Source: Nitrospirota bacterium
GTDB lineage: Bacteria > Nitrospirota > Thermodesulfovibrionia > Thermodesulfovibrionales > JdFR-88
Direction of reading: 5' to 3'
NCBI GenBank assembly: GCA_014874185.1
Contig: JACWAF010000034.1
Location: 1 to 55,194 of the forward strand
DNA length: 55,194 bases
The notes under the pieces are model-generated. The model saw only the letters and a list, made by a program, of their open reading frames with translations, ran no database searches and was not told where the DNA came from. A program made the translations under genes and the position numbers. This document shows, in pieces, positions 36,601 to 44,142 of the stretch. How positions within the stretch are numbered: the stretch's first letter is position 1; each line of letters begins with the position of its first letter.

Positions 36601-37992
36601 GTCCACCAGTCCGTCGCCGTCCGTGTCCTGAAGCGGGGTGCCGTCAGTTTTGTAAAAGCTTACCGTCATGCCGGGCGGGATATTGCTGGACGTGGAAGGG
36701 TCGAATATTATATTCACCGTGTCCGCCCCGTTCCCCAGGTTCCATGCCTCGTTCAGGAATTTTTCAGTATACCCGCTGGTTGCGCTGTCAATGACCATCA
36801 AATCGTCATTGTTGCCGTCCGTGTCCGACAGCTCTATTTTGGCCGTGGGCTTTATGTTTATATTCACTACGTTGGTCTGGGCCGTCTGCGGACCGGAGTT
36901 GTTCGCGTAATACACGTTGGCATAGTTGGTAAGCTGCTGGGCGGGGGCGTTGCCGTCGATGGCCAGTTTGAAATTGAGCGTTCCCCTCTGCCCCACTTCA
37001 AGCGTGTTTCCCGCGGCGTTTGGCGGGATAAAGTAGCCGATCTTTGCGACATTGCCGGCCTGAAGCGAATCCTTCTTCCAGGGCCCGCCCTGCGAGGCGA
37101 ATACCGGGAAGCCGGAATTCACCGTGCCGGAGGCGGTGCCGGCCTCGTAGGAGGTGTAAGGGGGGAGGGTATTTGAGACGAGCAGCCCTTTTTCCGTGTT
37201 CGCGGTCCCGGTGTTGTTGAAATCGCAATCCGTTATATCCGCGGGCTTGAGGGGGTTCGTCCCGGCATTCTGGAAGATAACAGAGAGCGATACCACACTG
37301 CCCGGGGCTGCGTCCGTGTTCTGCGGTGTTTCAGTTGCGGTTACCGCCCCGTCCTGGACGATGTCTATCCTTGCGACGTTGTCCTTGTCCAGCGCGGTAT
37401 TATCCCCGTTCGAATAGCCGGAGAGATTTATATAGATGCTGCCGGAGGAAACCGTTGACGGGACCTCGCCCATTACTATCAAGCTCAGCACCTGTCCGGC
37501 ACTGAGCTGTGGAGGGCTCTGGTTGCTGTACAGGGGTTCACCCTGGTCAAACACCCCGTTCTGGTTTGAATCTATGTAGATTTTCGCGCCTATAAGGGCG
37601 GTGGACGAGAGGTTCGCGGCTGAGAGGTTGCAGGTATCAGCGCCGTTTCCGGAATTCCTCAAGGTGTACGGGATCTGCAGGAATTGTCCCGGGGTGGCGG
37701 TTATTATCTGCCCCGGGTCCTGCATGGTGCCGTCGGGCTTTATCTCTATCCCGTAGACCTGCTTTACCGTGGTCATGACAACATTGGATGAGACCTGCCA
37801 TGTCTGTCCGTCCGGGCCCTCATAGCTGCCAAGGGCGATGTTTATTATATTGATTCCGGCGGAGGTCAGGGCGCGGGCTGTGCCGGGGAGAAAAAAGACC
37901 AGGGCGAGCAAGACGGCACTGAAGGCAAGGCGTATAAACCTGCTCTGGATATTAAAAAAATATTTTCTTTCTGCTACACACCTTTGCGCCAC
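30637..37992 (-). CDS. Giant DUF11/OmpA-like/outer-membrane barrel protein, 2,451 aa
   Basis: An exported protein with a hydrophobic signal near 20-42. The N-terminal 200 residues resemble the N-terminus of the 928-aa neighbour (NVVMTTVKQVYGIEIKP, then a DSNQNGVFDQGEP loop). Further beta domains follow, a DUF11 module near 795-900, an SdrD-B module near 935-1000 (DTNMDGVQDFGEPGV), and an OmpA-like segment near 1175-1265 (SPGLDRQRADAVKAYL). From about 1650 to the end there are alternating beta strands with aromatic girdles and polar turns, read as an outer-membrane barrel of some 800 residues. The start is GTG at 37992. The function is unknown; the layout suggests a barrel that presents its own long extracellular or periplasmic stalk and assists the partner encoded next. 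Confidence 0.78.
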   Translation of the reverse strand: MAQRCVAERKYFFNIQSRFIRLAFSAVLLALVFFLPGTARALTSAGINIINIALGSYEGPDGQTWQVSSNVVMTTVKQVYGIEIKPDGTMQDPGQIITATPGQFLQIPYTLRNSGNGADTCNLSAANLSSTALIGAKIYIDSNQNGVFDQGEPLYSNQSPPQLSAGQVLSLIVMGEVPSTVSSGSIYINLSGYSNGDNTALDKDNVARIDIVQDGAVTATETPQNTDAAPGSVVSLSVIFQNAGTNPLKPADITDCDFNNTGTANTEKGLLVSNTLPPYTSYEAGTASGTVNSGFPVFASQGGPWKKDSLQAGNVAKIGYFIPPNAAGNTLEVGQRGTLNFKLAIDGNAPAQQLTNYANVYYANNSGPQTAQTNVVNINIKPTAKIELSDTDGNNDDLMVIDSATSGYTEKFLNEAWNLGNGADTVNIIFDPSTSSNIPPGMTVSFYKTDGTPLQDTDGDGLVDSGPLAPGQGLQFYTVVYAPPDINAQNVRIALKGISHVDPAQTDYTYDLIQEIKNAAVETEITTQTQAGMQTEALGQEKVVVYEYDSSGNLASSKVFMDDANGLVIYDENGNPYPLYNYLKTGMSYRLTLPGDYQNYSWYLSPTFYKSDFDTVKNPGDTYTRGGITVDMQQNGTILLKTAIAPAGYLYDSATGAKVNGACVYLHRCQDSTCQSDTLVDASVLDFYPDGKTPQADPQISGPMGTDGKGAGAFEYLFRDPEAAAGWYFVEADFSCSLPGVNSALSQKYAPVRAKRDSVWDPNSQGPYNGGKFQISPSFPGAILMHIPLAANGVLPLQVQKTVDKATASVGEMLKFTIKITNPNSTETVYDISGMDKLPRELRYKKGTAVLNGNVRLEPAVTPDGTLLDWGVGSLGPGQTAEIDFSAYVGAGATEGKKTNEAEALGWTAGHAAQVGSNQAFASFAITEGVFTDKGYIIGKVYIDTNMDGVQDFGEPGVRGVRIYMEDGRYVITDSEGKFHMDDVDPGTHVLKLDPTTLPPGLKLAATGNRNMGDPGSVFADLFSGDIFKADFRAVKTKSGVQTGHEGTEGMVSATRSLGTPQIDPSTGKITLRHVVRIKNISGKPVFEARYIEKSPYSPIEGTSYMDGSPIGDPKKGADGHTWSIPIIEPGEEAVITFNSALPEEKTPASARFAFRVEPSGQDLEKDVLIPVIFTGKSDGEYDIAVAFQGGNLDVPKGSLKSLDGVIELLRKKDYKDISVSAVEQAQAGQGGKPDAYSPGLDRQRADAVKAYLGASFIDMRKVKVNESGPGGMAWHGTGLPGKDGSMAEVKLFGPGPDGKPHEVQPDGLKPNGMYRLEFRMESSLYPAEDLHGLKIYIALPKGLAYVTNTALLNGARTEPSKAGEFYVLSSAGIDRRKPLELAMSVFASGPLGSGIPVIVYCRNKNGGVLNLASSAPDELVEKSFGLYSPAVQSPAATKEKREPAPDEKVKYSILYPAADITQSARRTDIKIAVPEGSSWSVLLNGKPVPAGNIAETAVDDKLKAKTVSFVGVPLKEGANTLSLSINGHEACSRTITVTGEAADMRYSVYPSKPQADGKTPVYVVVRFLDENGALVKENDYLKAYVDKQDIFDYATGQYKRALDDSFKVKITGGKAVIKLSPSAVTETRKLTLKYGDMQKEIFVSFYPERRPWVVAGSLDAGVGLVDKKNNPEGLDKMPFDNAHSTEANGGVFAKGSISDYTLTMRYSLNKEDDNTLLKQNIPSTEENQFYPVYGDSSEQVFETQSQKRLYLKLERNLSYFLYGDYNTNFGNLLEYNTYQRTLNGGMVNLEKNKNYMVKSFVSRNNQSVVREELPGKGISGPYLLKSNQIIEFSEKVWIEVRDRYNPNVILSRKEMNRFTDYTINYDEGWILFSSPVQGYDDAFNPVLIEVIYETANQPKDNYVYGARAEKFFLDGKLRAGASAVREESAIKNKDLYGADVIYDGKNLKGAAEIAKSANFAGDDLTPTSGTAERAEVSYKKDAGEFKAYYKRVSAGFQNPSSTNADSGYESYEATGAVALDRKTRLLTDILFDNRAGANDKKVETLAERKLSEKLLITGGLRWVQAGANSTSADNVQAVLGAVYKPTQKLSFNLRREQVLEGTNNVDLYPTRTIGSANYAISKNLASYLQTEVDETDQKDVSLTTLGVDSKLGENTTAFSKYTLDDAVSGWRNQSHIGLNHTFLAIKGLNLDGGVENVRTLKGDGSQDYTAMHIAAAYLRQENYKLTGRCEVRLSPSETDQLFTTGGSLKLSKDYSLLATERYFKTNQTEDDLAVGLAYRPVDNDRLNWLAKLWWKLLNSQGDDEQKFIASFHVNYQPLRMLEASGEYAMKAARVAGDGTSFTELLRGRLLWDINGKYDFNLHAGTLIQHDTGTFTLAYGPEVGRKIIRNIWVSAGYNFSGFFDRDFGEAHYWARGPYMKLRIKFDENTIRQLKDAVVKGAAKDPLTKGLL

Positions 37993-38050
37993 GCTCTCTC
38001 ACCGGCAATCCTGCTTTTTTATTTGTTTTTTTTGGACTTCCCTACCATTA

Positions 38051-38085
38051 AAAAAGGAAGGGGCGGAGCATGCGCTCCGCCCCTT
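38051..38085 (-). terminator. Rho-independent terminator after the 928-aa gene
   Basis: AAGGGGCGGAGC and GCTCCGCCCCTT form a perfect 12-bp stem around ATGC at 38058-38085. Read on the minus strand it is followed by CC and six T residues. It separates the 928-aa gene from the downstream barrel gene and may act as a partial terminator that sets a higher level of the former. Confidence 0.88.
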
Positions 38086-38092
38086 ATGAGAG

Positions 38093-40879
38093 TTACTGCA
38101 CCTGTACTTGGAATTTGATACAGGTAGCAGCGCCGGGAGCCATTGTGCCGCCGTTTGTGGCGTCGGCGCCTGTGCCGAGCCTGAACCTGACAAGGGTGTT
38201 CGACGAATCGTATTCCGCCCTGTCGTCACCGGCCGCATCCGTGAATGTCGATGTGCATGTTGTGGCGTTTTTGGTGCAGGAAGTGTCCTCGCAGAGGCTG
38301 CCGGGGACATAGTTGGTGTATTGGGGTATGGCATCAGTGACCACTACCTTGTTGGCGGTCAGGTTGGACGTGTTGCTGACCTGGATCATGTAGTGGATCG
38401 GCTGGCCTGGCGCCGCCTGGGTTTCCAGCGCGGTCTTGTTGAGCTGCAGGAAGGCGCCGCTAACCGTGGCGGTATCCGTGGCGGACGCGTTGCAGAGGCC
38501 GCCGTTGGCTGTAACTGTCACGCTTTCAACCGTGCCGTTGGCAATGCCGCTTGGCGCCTGCACCTGGACGTTGAAAGTATATGTGGCGCTTGCGCCGGGG
38601 GCCAGGGTATTGGTGAAGCCCGTTCCGGCGGGATAGGTCCCGTTGGCATCGGTCAGGAGGTAGTTTAACTGGGTGCCTGAAGAAGGGCTGATCGCAACCG
38701 TATAGGTTACGGAATAGTTGCTGTTGTTTTTGATAGTGTGGGTGATGGTGCCGGTGCCGCCCGCAGCGATCTGGACGGAGCCGTTCGGAGAAAGCGCCAG
38801 TGAACAGGACTGGTTTATGGTAAGCCCGATGGTCATCTGGTCCTGGTCGTTGCTGGCTGGCGAATGGGCGGTTACGGTTAAGGTGTAGTTGCCGGCCGTG
38901 GTGGCTGCCCCAGTTACGACGGTCATTACGTAGCAGGCCGCCCCGGAGACCTTTGTTCCAGCCGTGGCAGGCGCGGAAAGCGCGTTGCTGATGGCTATTA
39001 TGTTGTTGCCGGTGTCGACATTGGAGATGGTCCTCATCTGTCCGTCCGTGCCCACGACTATTTTGTTTCCAATTGCGAAGCCGGTCGCGTTGTAGACGCA
39101 CAGGCTGGTGTCGGTGTTGGTGCAGGTGCCGTCGTTTGTCCTGATCGAGGTGCTGGTCAGGCTTCCGGTGCTGGTCACGCTTGAGCCGGGTGTGCCGTTG
39201 CAGGCCGTGTCAGTGTAAAAGGTCGCCGTCGATGAGACAGGAAGCCCGGTTGCGTTCAGGTCGAAGGCGTCCGGGGAGCCGCCCAGGTTGGCGACTTCCA
39301 GGCTGTAATTGATGGCGGCCGCCGGGTTCACCGCGGAACTTGCTATGTTGTCGTTGCCGGCGTTATTGTCGGCCGCGTTCGGAGACTGAGCAATGTCCAC
39401 AGCGGCGGTTACTAGGCTGCTTATGGTGTCCGTGGCCGTGGCGGACTTGGTCTTGTCATTGCTGGAAGTGGCCGCTACCGTCACGTTATACGAACTATTC
39501 GCGGTGCCTGCGGGGATATAAACCTTCAACATGAAGTTGACGCTTGCCCCGGCATTCACCAGGCCCACGTCCACCAGGCCGTCTCCGTTATTATCCAGCA
39601 GCTTCGCCGTCCCGGAGGCGTTCCAGTATTCAATAGTTGCACCACCGGGCAGGTTATTGGCCGCCGTCGAGATATTCAGCGTATCCGGGGTGTTGCCGGT
39701 ATTCTGCACCGTGTGCGTGAACACCACCCAGGAGCCCGAGGGCACATTGGGTACGGTATTGTTGGGGCTCAATGTAACCCCGTAGACCGGTATGGGTGAT
39801 ACGCTGGTCGAGGTGCTCAGGGTCGTGGTAAGGATAGTGGGAGGGGTCAGCGAATTCCCGTAAGAAATAACGGCATTGTTGGGTATCGTGCCGCTGAACC
39901 CGGAGGCCACCACCGCCTGGAAGGTCAGGCTGCCCGTCTGATTGGCCGGCAGGACGTCTTCCAATGTGCCGTTGGTGGGGTTCGCGTCCTGCATGAAGAA
40001 GCCGACGTTGGTAACGGAATTCAGCAGGCCGGGCGCCGTCTTCGTCCATGATGTGCCGTTATTGATAGAATACACAACGTAGCCCGTGGGGTTCGTTGTG
40101 GGCTGGCCTGAAGCCGCCCCGTTGAATACGGCCCCGGCGGGCATGGCGTCATTTACCAGTATGCCGTCAGTGTTGGTGCCGTCTACGTTGTAAGTGCCGC
40201 CAGCCTTGGCGGTCTGGAGACCGGTATTCTGGAAATTAATGGTATAGGTAAGCGTATTGCCCGGATTCGCCGTCTGCTTGTCGACGGTCTTGCTGCCCGT
40301 GATGACGGCATCGGTTGTTACGTTTACCTGCCCCAGTCCCGTGACCGAGCATCCGGTTGGGTTGGTGCCGGTCGCGGTCAGGCCGAAGTTGTCCACATTT
40401 CCGGAAGTGGCGCCGGAAGGGATTTGAACCGCAACCACCAGGTTAACCGTTCCTCCCATCGCTACGGTAGCGTTGGTGATAACCGGCTCGCCCGCATCAG
40501 GAACGCCGTTTCCGTTCGTGTCCTGGTAGATGGTCTTCGAGTATGTGCCGTTCGTGATCAGGCTGAAAACATTCTGGCTGTTGCCGTTGTTGGTCAGCGT
40601 GAACGGCACATAGACCACCTGGCTTGGAGCGCCAGTTTTGCTCACCACCGATGTGGGGCTGATGGATGCCCCGCAGACCGCGGCTACTGTCGTCTGCACC
40701 ATGTTGGATGTTGACGTGTAAGTGTTGTTACTGGAGTCCATGTAAGTCGCCGTTGCCGAGTTCCCGATGGTGGTTCCAGAGGCCGTGAGGGCCAGTGCCG
40801 AGGCGGCAAACCCCGCCAGCAGGACCACGGCGGCCAGGACCGCCACCAGCATCTGCTTTGTTACTATTCGCTTTCTCAT
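38093..40879 (-). CDS. Secreted DUF11 repeat protein, 928 aa
   Basis: An exported, Thr/Ser/Asn/Gly-rich protein with signal peptide (VLLAGFAASALA) and mature start LTASGTTIGNSATATY, a motif common to DUF11-type surface proteins. At least three DUF11-like modules are visible, near 190-330 (KTVDKQTANPGNTLTYTI), near 350-500, and at 795-928 (LNKTALETQAAPGQPIHYMI), and it ends CIKFQVQVQ. A DTNGNGVPDAGEP calcium-like loop is near 120. Its own terminator and the AAGGAG site before ATG point to strong expression. The composition suits an abundant cell-surface or sheath polymer. No catalytic residues are recognised. Confidence 0.8.
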   Translation of the reverse strand: MRKRIVTKQMLVAVLAAVVLLAGFAASALALTASGTTIGNSATATYMDSSNNTYTSTSNMVQTTVAAVCGASISPTSVVSKTGAPSQVVYVPFTLTNNGNSQNVFSLITNGTYSKTIYQDTNGNGVPDAGEPVITNATVAMGGTVNLVVAVQIPSGATSGNVDNFGLTATGTNPTGCSVTGLGQVNVTTDAVITGSKTVDKQTANPGNTLTYTINFQNTGLQTAKAGGTYNVDGTNTDGILVNDAMPAGAVFNGAASGQPTTNPTGYVVYSINNGTSWTKTAPGLLNSVTNVGFFMQDANPTNGTLEDVLPANQTGSLTFQAVVASGFSGTIPNNAVISYGNSLTPPTILTTTLSTSTSVSPIPVYGVTLSPNNTVPNVPSGSWVVFTHTVQNTGNTPDTLNISTAANNLPGGATIEYWNASGTAKLLDNNGDGLVDVGLVNAGASVNFMLKVYIPAGTANSSYNVTVAATSSNDKTKSATATDTISSLVTAAVDIAQSPNAADNNAGNDNIASSAVNPAAAINYSLEVANLGGSPDAFDLNATGLPVSSTATFYTDTACNGTPGSSVTSTGSLTSTSIRTNDGTCTNTDTSLCVYNATGFAIGNKIVVGTDGQMRTISNVDTGNNIIAISNALSAPATAGTKVSGAACYVMTVVTGAATTAGNYTLTVTAHSPASNDQDQMTIGLTINQSCSLALSPNGSVQIAAGGTGTITHTIKNNSNYSVTYTVAISPSSGTQLNYLLTDANGTYPAGTGFTNTLAPGASATYTFNVQVQAPSGIANGTVESVTVTANGGLCNASATDTATVSGAFLQLNKTALETQAAPGQPIHYMIQVSNTSNLTANKVVVTDAIPQYTNYVPGSLCEDTSCTKNATTCTSTFTDAAGDDRAEYDSSNTLVRFRLGTGADATNGGTMAPGAATCIKFQVQVQ

Positions 40880-40913
40880 CTTTTCTCCTTTTTCCTATCC
40901 AAAATGCCTTTTT

Positions 40914-41411
40914 TTACTTAACCCTTACCCTGTATGTATTCAAAGCTTCCTCGGACGGGTCCAGCCGGTCGATTATGAATTTGATGTTGGTGTATCTCTC
41001 CGGCGCCACTATCTGCTCTACCACCTTCCCGTCGGGTCTTTTCACCTTCTCCTTGATGGGGGCCGCGGCATAGGTCTTTCCCCTGTCTATGGAAAAGAGT
41101 ATCCGGGTCTTTTTGCTGCTGCGGGCGCTCTTGTCGATATAGGACGTGCCGTCCGGTATGTTGCCTATAAGCTGGATGTTCCTGAGCATGCCCCGCGATG
41201 TGTTCCGGCCAAGGATGGTGTACTGGATTATCTCGCCATTGGCGACCTCCCTGGGGAGGCCCGCCAGTTCTTCCACCCTTTTGCCGCCTGTTGTCTTGAC
41301 TACCACCAGGTTTCCCTTCATCTCCAGCACGAGGGGCTTTCCCTGCGGAAAAGCGCTCACCGCGATGAGCAGAAAGAGAACCATTCCAATTGCAATCCCG
41401 GCTTTTCTCAT
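40914..41411 (-). CDS. Small secreted DUF11-domain protein, 165 aa
   Basis: A signal peptide (GIAIGMVLFLLIAVSAFPQG) is followed by one DUF11-like module: GEIIQYTILGRNTSRGMLRNIQLIGNIPDGTSYID is the core, with RLDPSEEALNTYRVRVK at the end. It is lysine/arginine-rich, unlike the acidic, Thr-rich 928-aa protein encoded 34 bases downstream. It is the first gene of the DUF11 cluster. A role as a capping or docking subunit for the larger proteins is possible but not shown. Confidence 0.78.
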   Translation of the reverse strand: MRKAGIAIGMVLFLLIAVSAFPQGKPLVLEMKGNLVVVKTTGGKRVEELAGLPREVANGEIIQYTILGRNTSRGMLRNIQLIGNIPDGTSYIDKSARSSKKTRILFSIDRGKTYAAAPIKEKVKRPDGKVVEQIVAPERYTNIKFIIDRLDPSEEALNTYRVRVK

Positions 41412-41639
41412 TTTTCATTCTCCCGTAAGTCGTTTTAATGAGTTCAATACTGAAAACTCTTTATTTTTAATCCCTTCCAAAAAGGAAATCGAACCCGCAT
41501 CTCAAAGAGCAATGCAAAAACAACCGAATTCAAATATCAGGTGGATATTAGAGCAAAAAGAATGCCAGTTAGATGAAGAAAAAATTGCTTTTAAAAACGG
41601 GGGGTTTTTGAATTGTGCTTAAGTAAGAAGAGGGCAAAG

Positions 41640-41684
41640 TGACAAAAAATGTCAATTTTCTGCGTTATTTGACGCAATTTTTTT
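41640..41684. promoter_or_regulatory. Paired dyads in a low-GC leader upstream of the DUF11 cluster
   Basis: The gap 41412-41747 is markedly A/T-rich. It holds TGACAAAAAATGTCA (about 41640-41654) and, next to it, TGCGTTATTTGACGCA (41661-41676) followed by eight T residues on the plus strand. The first looks like an operator; the second looks like a short terminator on the plus strand. On the minus strand TTGACA within the first dyad could be a -35 box, but no good -10 is seen. Nothing else is recognised in the gap. Confidence 0.4.
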
Positions 41685-41747
41685 TACGGGAATAGCAAGA
41701 AGAGGTAAATTGAATTATCTGATTTGGAAGAGAGGCTTTTTAAAATT

Positions 41748-42551
41748 TCATATCCGGTATTGCAGCCTGCAGATGACGGAGACCGGCCCGGCAATCTCCC
41801 GCGCCCTTGCCTCAATCCCCTTGTGCTCGGAAGGGTTATGGACTATTCCCTGGAGCACAATGGTTTCGCCCTCGGGAAAGACCTGAAGGGTTGGCACCAT
41901 GAAAGAGTCGTCCGTGAGGATGATGGCCTTGATCCTTGCCGCAAGTGCACGCATAAAAAGAATTTTTTCCGCTTCCGGGGTTTTCTGCCTTTTCTTGTCC
42001 CGGAGGGCTGATTCCAGAAGGGTTTCAATCTCTTCGAGGGGCATGGAGCCGGTGTCGAAGACCATGTCATAGCCCACGGGGTCGGCCCAGTCCTCCTCGT
42101 ACAGCGAACGGATGAAGCAGGCCCTCTGGTAATCCGAGCGCTCGACCACCTTGCGCGCGGCCTCCCTGTCCAGCATCTCCCGCTTCATGACCGTCCCTAT
42201 CCTCTTTTCAACCGGGCAGATTACGCGGACCCTTAAGACATGCGTTATTTCACGCAGCAGGAAGTTCGCCCCCCTGCCCACTATCACGGCCCGGTCTTCC
42301 ACGGCCTTGTCCAGGATTATCCTCTCCAGCAGGGCGCGATAGCCCAGGAATGACCAGTCGTTCTTCTCCCAGACAGTGGGGCAGTGCTCATCGAAATCCT
42401 TCCCCCAGTCACCCCACCTTCGCCCCGCCTTGCAGAGTTCGACATGGATGGCTTCCTTGTCCAGCATAAAATAGCCGAGCCTCGCGGCAACGGACTGCCC
42501 GATCTCCCTCCCCCCGCTTCCCATCTCCCTGGAAATGGTCAGGACGGCCAT
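41748..42551 (-). CDS. Cytidylate-kinase-like protein fused to a BON-like domain
   Basis: A 267-residue cytosolic protein. Residues 1-195 resemble the cytidylate-kinase-like family, with a P-loop variant SREMGSGGREIG near the N-terminus and VGRGANFLL near 90. The C-terminal 70 residues (from about FMRALAARIKAI, through VLQGIVHNPSEH) resemble a BON domain, normally a membrane- or lipid-associated module. It lies one base downstream of the TerC gene. The substrate is unknown; the fusion is unusual. A true CMP kinase role is unlikely given the divergent core. Confidence 0.72.
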   Translation of the reverse strand: MAVLTISREMGSGGREIGQSVAARLGYFMLDKEAIHVELCKAGRRWGDWGKDFDEHCPTVWEKNDWSFLGYRALLERIILDKAVEDRAVIVGRGANFLLREITHVLRVRVICPVEKRIGTVMKREMLDREAARKVVERSDYQRACFIRSLYEEDWADPVGYDMVFDTGSMPLEEIETLLESALRDKKRQKTPEAEKILFMRALAARIKAIILTDDSFMVPTLQVFPEGETIVLQGIVHNPSEHKGIEARAREIAGPVSVICRLQYRI

Positions 42552-43253
42552 TTATCTATCCACGGCCCTTTCGGCCCGCTTCTCTTTCATCCTGGCCCGG
42601 AACCTTCCAATAAACACAACTCCCGCCGCGCAGACGGCTTCCACAAGATAGACCCCAAGCCGGCCGGGACTAAATGCCATTGTTGTAAACGGGTCCGTCA
42701 TTATCATCTCCCCTCCGGTCTTTCCCAAAACCGCCGCCCCAATATACAGGATAACGGGATACCTGTCCATGAGGGAGGAGAGGAGGTTGCTGGTGAATAT
42801 GACGAAAGGGATGCTGAAACCAAGGCCCAATATAAGGAGCAGCAGGTTCCCGTGCGAGGCCCCGCCCACGGCAAGCATGTTGTCCGTGGCCATGGTGATG
42901 TCCGCGATGATTATAATCTTCACGCTTTGCCAGATGCCTGCGGAGCCGGCTTCCGCCCTCTCGCCGGACGGGCTCTGAGAAAACAGCTTTACGGCGATCC
43001 ACAGTATCAAAAGCCCCCCGGCCAGCTTCAGGTAATGGAGTTCCAGCAGCCGGGCCACGAAGAAAGTCAGCGCTATCCTCAATATGACCGCCGCACCCGA
43101 ACCGGCAAGTATCCCCGCCTTCCTCCGGCTTGCTGGCAGGCTCCTTACGGCCATGGCGATCACAATCGCGTTGTCGCCCGCCAGGACCAGGTCTATGAGT
43201 ATGACGCTTAAAAGGGCGGACAGAAAAGGAAGCCCCGCATCTGAAAGGACCAT
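42552..43253 (-). CDS. TerC/YjbE-family integral membrane protein
   Basis: A 233-residue protein with about seven membrane helices and the paired acidic signatures of the family, LAGDNAIVIA (about 20-29) and ITMATDNMLAV in the second half. TerC proteins are linked to metal homeostasis, manganese export and metalation of exported enzymes. The start at 43253 gives a normal N-terminus; the frame is open to 43340. It is co-directional with the kinase-like gene downstream, with no gap. Confidence 0.88.
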   Translation of the reverse strand: MVLSDAGLPFLSALLSVILIDLVLAGDNAIVIAMAVRSLPASRRKAGILAGSGAAVILRIALTFFVARLLELHYLKLAGGLLILWIAVKLFSQSPSGERAEAGSAGIWQSVKIIIIADITMATDNMLAVGGASHGNLLLLILGLGFSIPFVIFTSNLLSSLMDRYPVILYIGAAVLGKTGGEMIMTDPFTTMAFSPGRLGVYLVEAVCAAGVVFIGRFRARMKEKRAERAVDR

Positions 43254-43372
43254 CCGGGAGAAGCCCTCCTCTACAACTGTTTTCAGGACTATTTTAGCTT
43301 TTTCGGAGGGCGGAGGGTGAAATTTTACCCGCTTAATCAAAAGAATTCCTCGAAAAATACGAAGCCGCGTCG

Positions 43373-44137
43373 TTGATGAGGGCCTGCATCTGCAAAAAAG
43401 GATCGGGGTCGGGTAATATCAATAGAGTGGATAGGAGAAAATACAAGAGAATTCCTGTTAGGAAAACGGTCATCATAGGCAGCGCCATTAAGACGCAATC
43501 TCTTGATCTAAGCGAAAGCGGAATGTACATTCACACAGACCACCCGTTTCCATCCGGCCATCAGACCACAATCAGCTTTTTCCTGGATGACGCCAAAATC
43601 ACGGTCAAGGCTGTTGTGGTGCACAGCTATTCAGGCATCGGCATCGGGGTCCGTTTTATGGGCCTTGACCGAGACCAGATGATCTCAATCAAAAGCTACA
43701 TAGAAAATCACAGCCAGCAAGACAAAGGGAAAGGGATTAACAAGGGGAAGGTGCTGCTGGTCGAAGACAACGTACTGACCCGTACAATGCAAAAAAGCAG
43801 GCTTGTGCTGGACGGTTTTGCAGTTTATGAAGCGGGTGACGGCGTTGAAGCCCTAAAGCTTCTGATCAAGGAGAAAATAAATCTTGTAATACTTGATCTC
43901 CAGCTGCCCAGGCTGGATGGCTATAAGGTCCTGGCTATGGCAAAGGACAACCCCGAATGGAATAATATCCCCATTCTGGTCTGTTCCTCCCGAACATTAT
44001 CCGCTGAAGTGGAAAGGGCGAGGGCCGCTGGTGCTGCCGAATTTCTCAGTAAAGCGGTCACCACGCCTGCAAAGCTTTCCGAGCGGGTCAAGGCCAACCT
44101 GAAGCCGAAGCCGTCAGGGCCAGACAGTGCTGGATAA
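43373..44137 (+). CDS. PilZ-receiver two-domain protein
   Basis: A 254-residue cytosolic signalling protein. The PilZ domain (about 20-115) has the c-di-GMP motifs DRRKYKR (RxxxR) and DLSESG (DxSxxG). After a short K/G linker comes a response-regulator receiver domain (about 125-245) with VEDN, the phosphoacceptor in LDLQLPRLDG, and SKAVTTP. There is no output domain, so it probably works by protein contact. GTG at 43427 is an alternative start. No histidine kinase is adjacent. Control of pili or motility is a reasonable guess since pilT is nearby. Confidence 0.88.
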   Translation: MMRACICKKGSGSGNINRVDRRKYKRIPVRKTVIIGSAIKTQSLDLSESGMYIHTDHPFPSGHQTTISFFLDDAKITVKAVVVHSYSGIGIGVRFMGLDRDQMISIKSYIENHSQQDKGKGINKGKVLLVEDNVLTRTMQKSRLVLDGFAVYEAGDGVEALKLLIKEKINLVILDLQLPRLDGYKVLAMAKDNPEWNNIPILVCSSRTLSAEVERARAAGAAEFLSKAVTTPAKLSERVKANLKPKPSGPDSAG

Positions 44138-44142
44138 TCCAG

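Noticed and set aside
41146-41622. 158-codon plus-strand frame running into the A/T-rich gap
   Set aside because: Half of it is antisense to the small DUF11 protein and it has no ribosome site or similarity.
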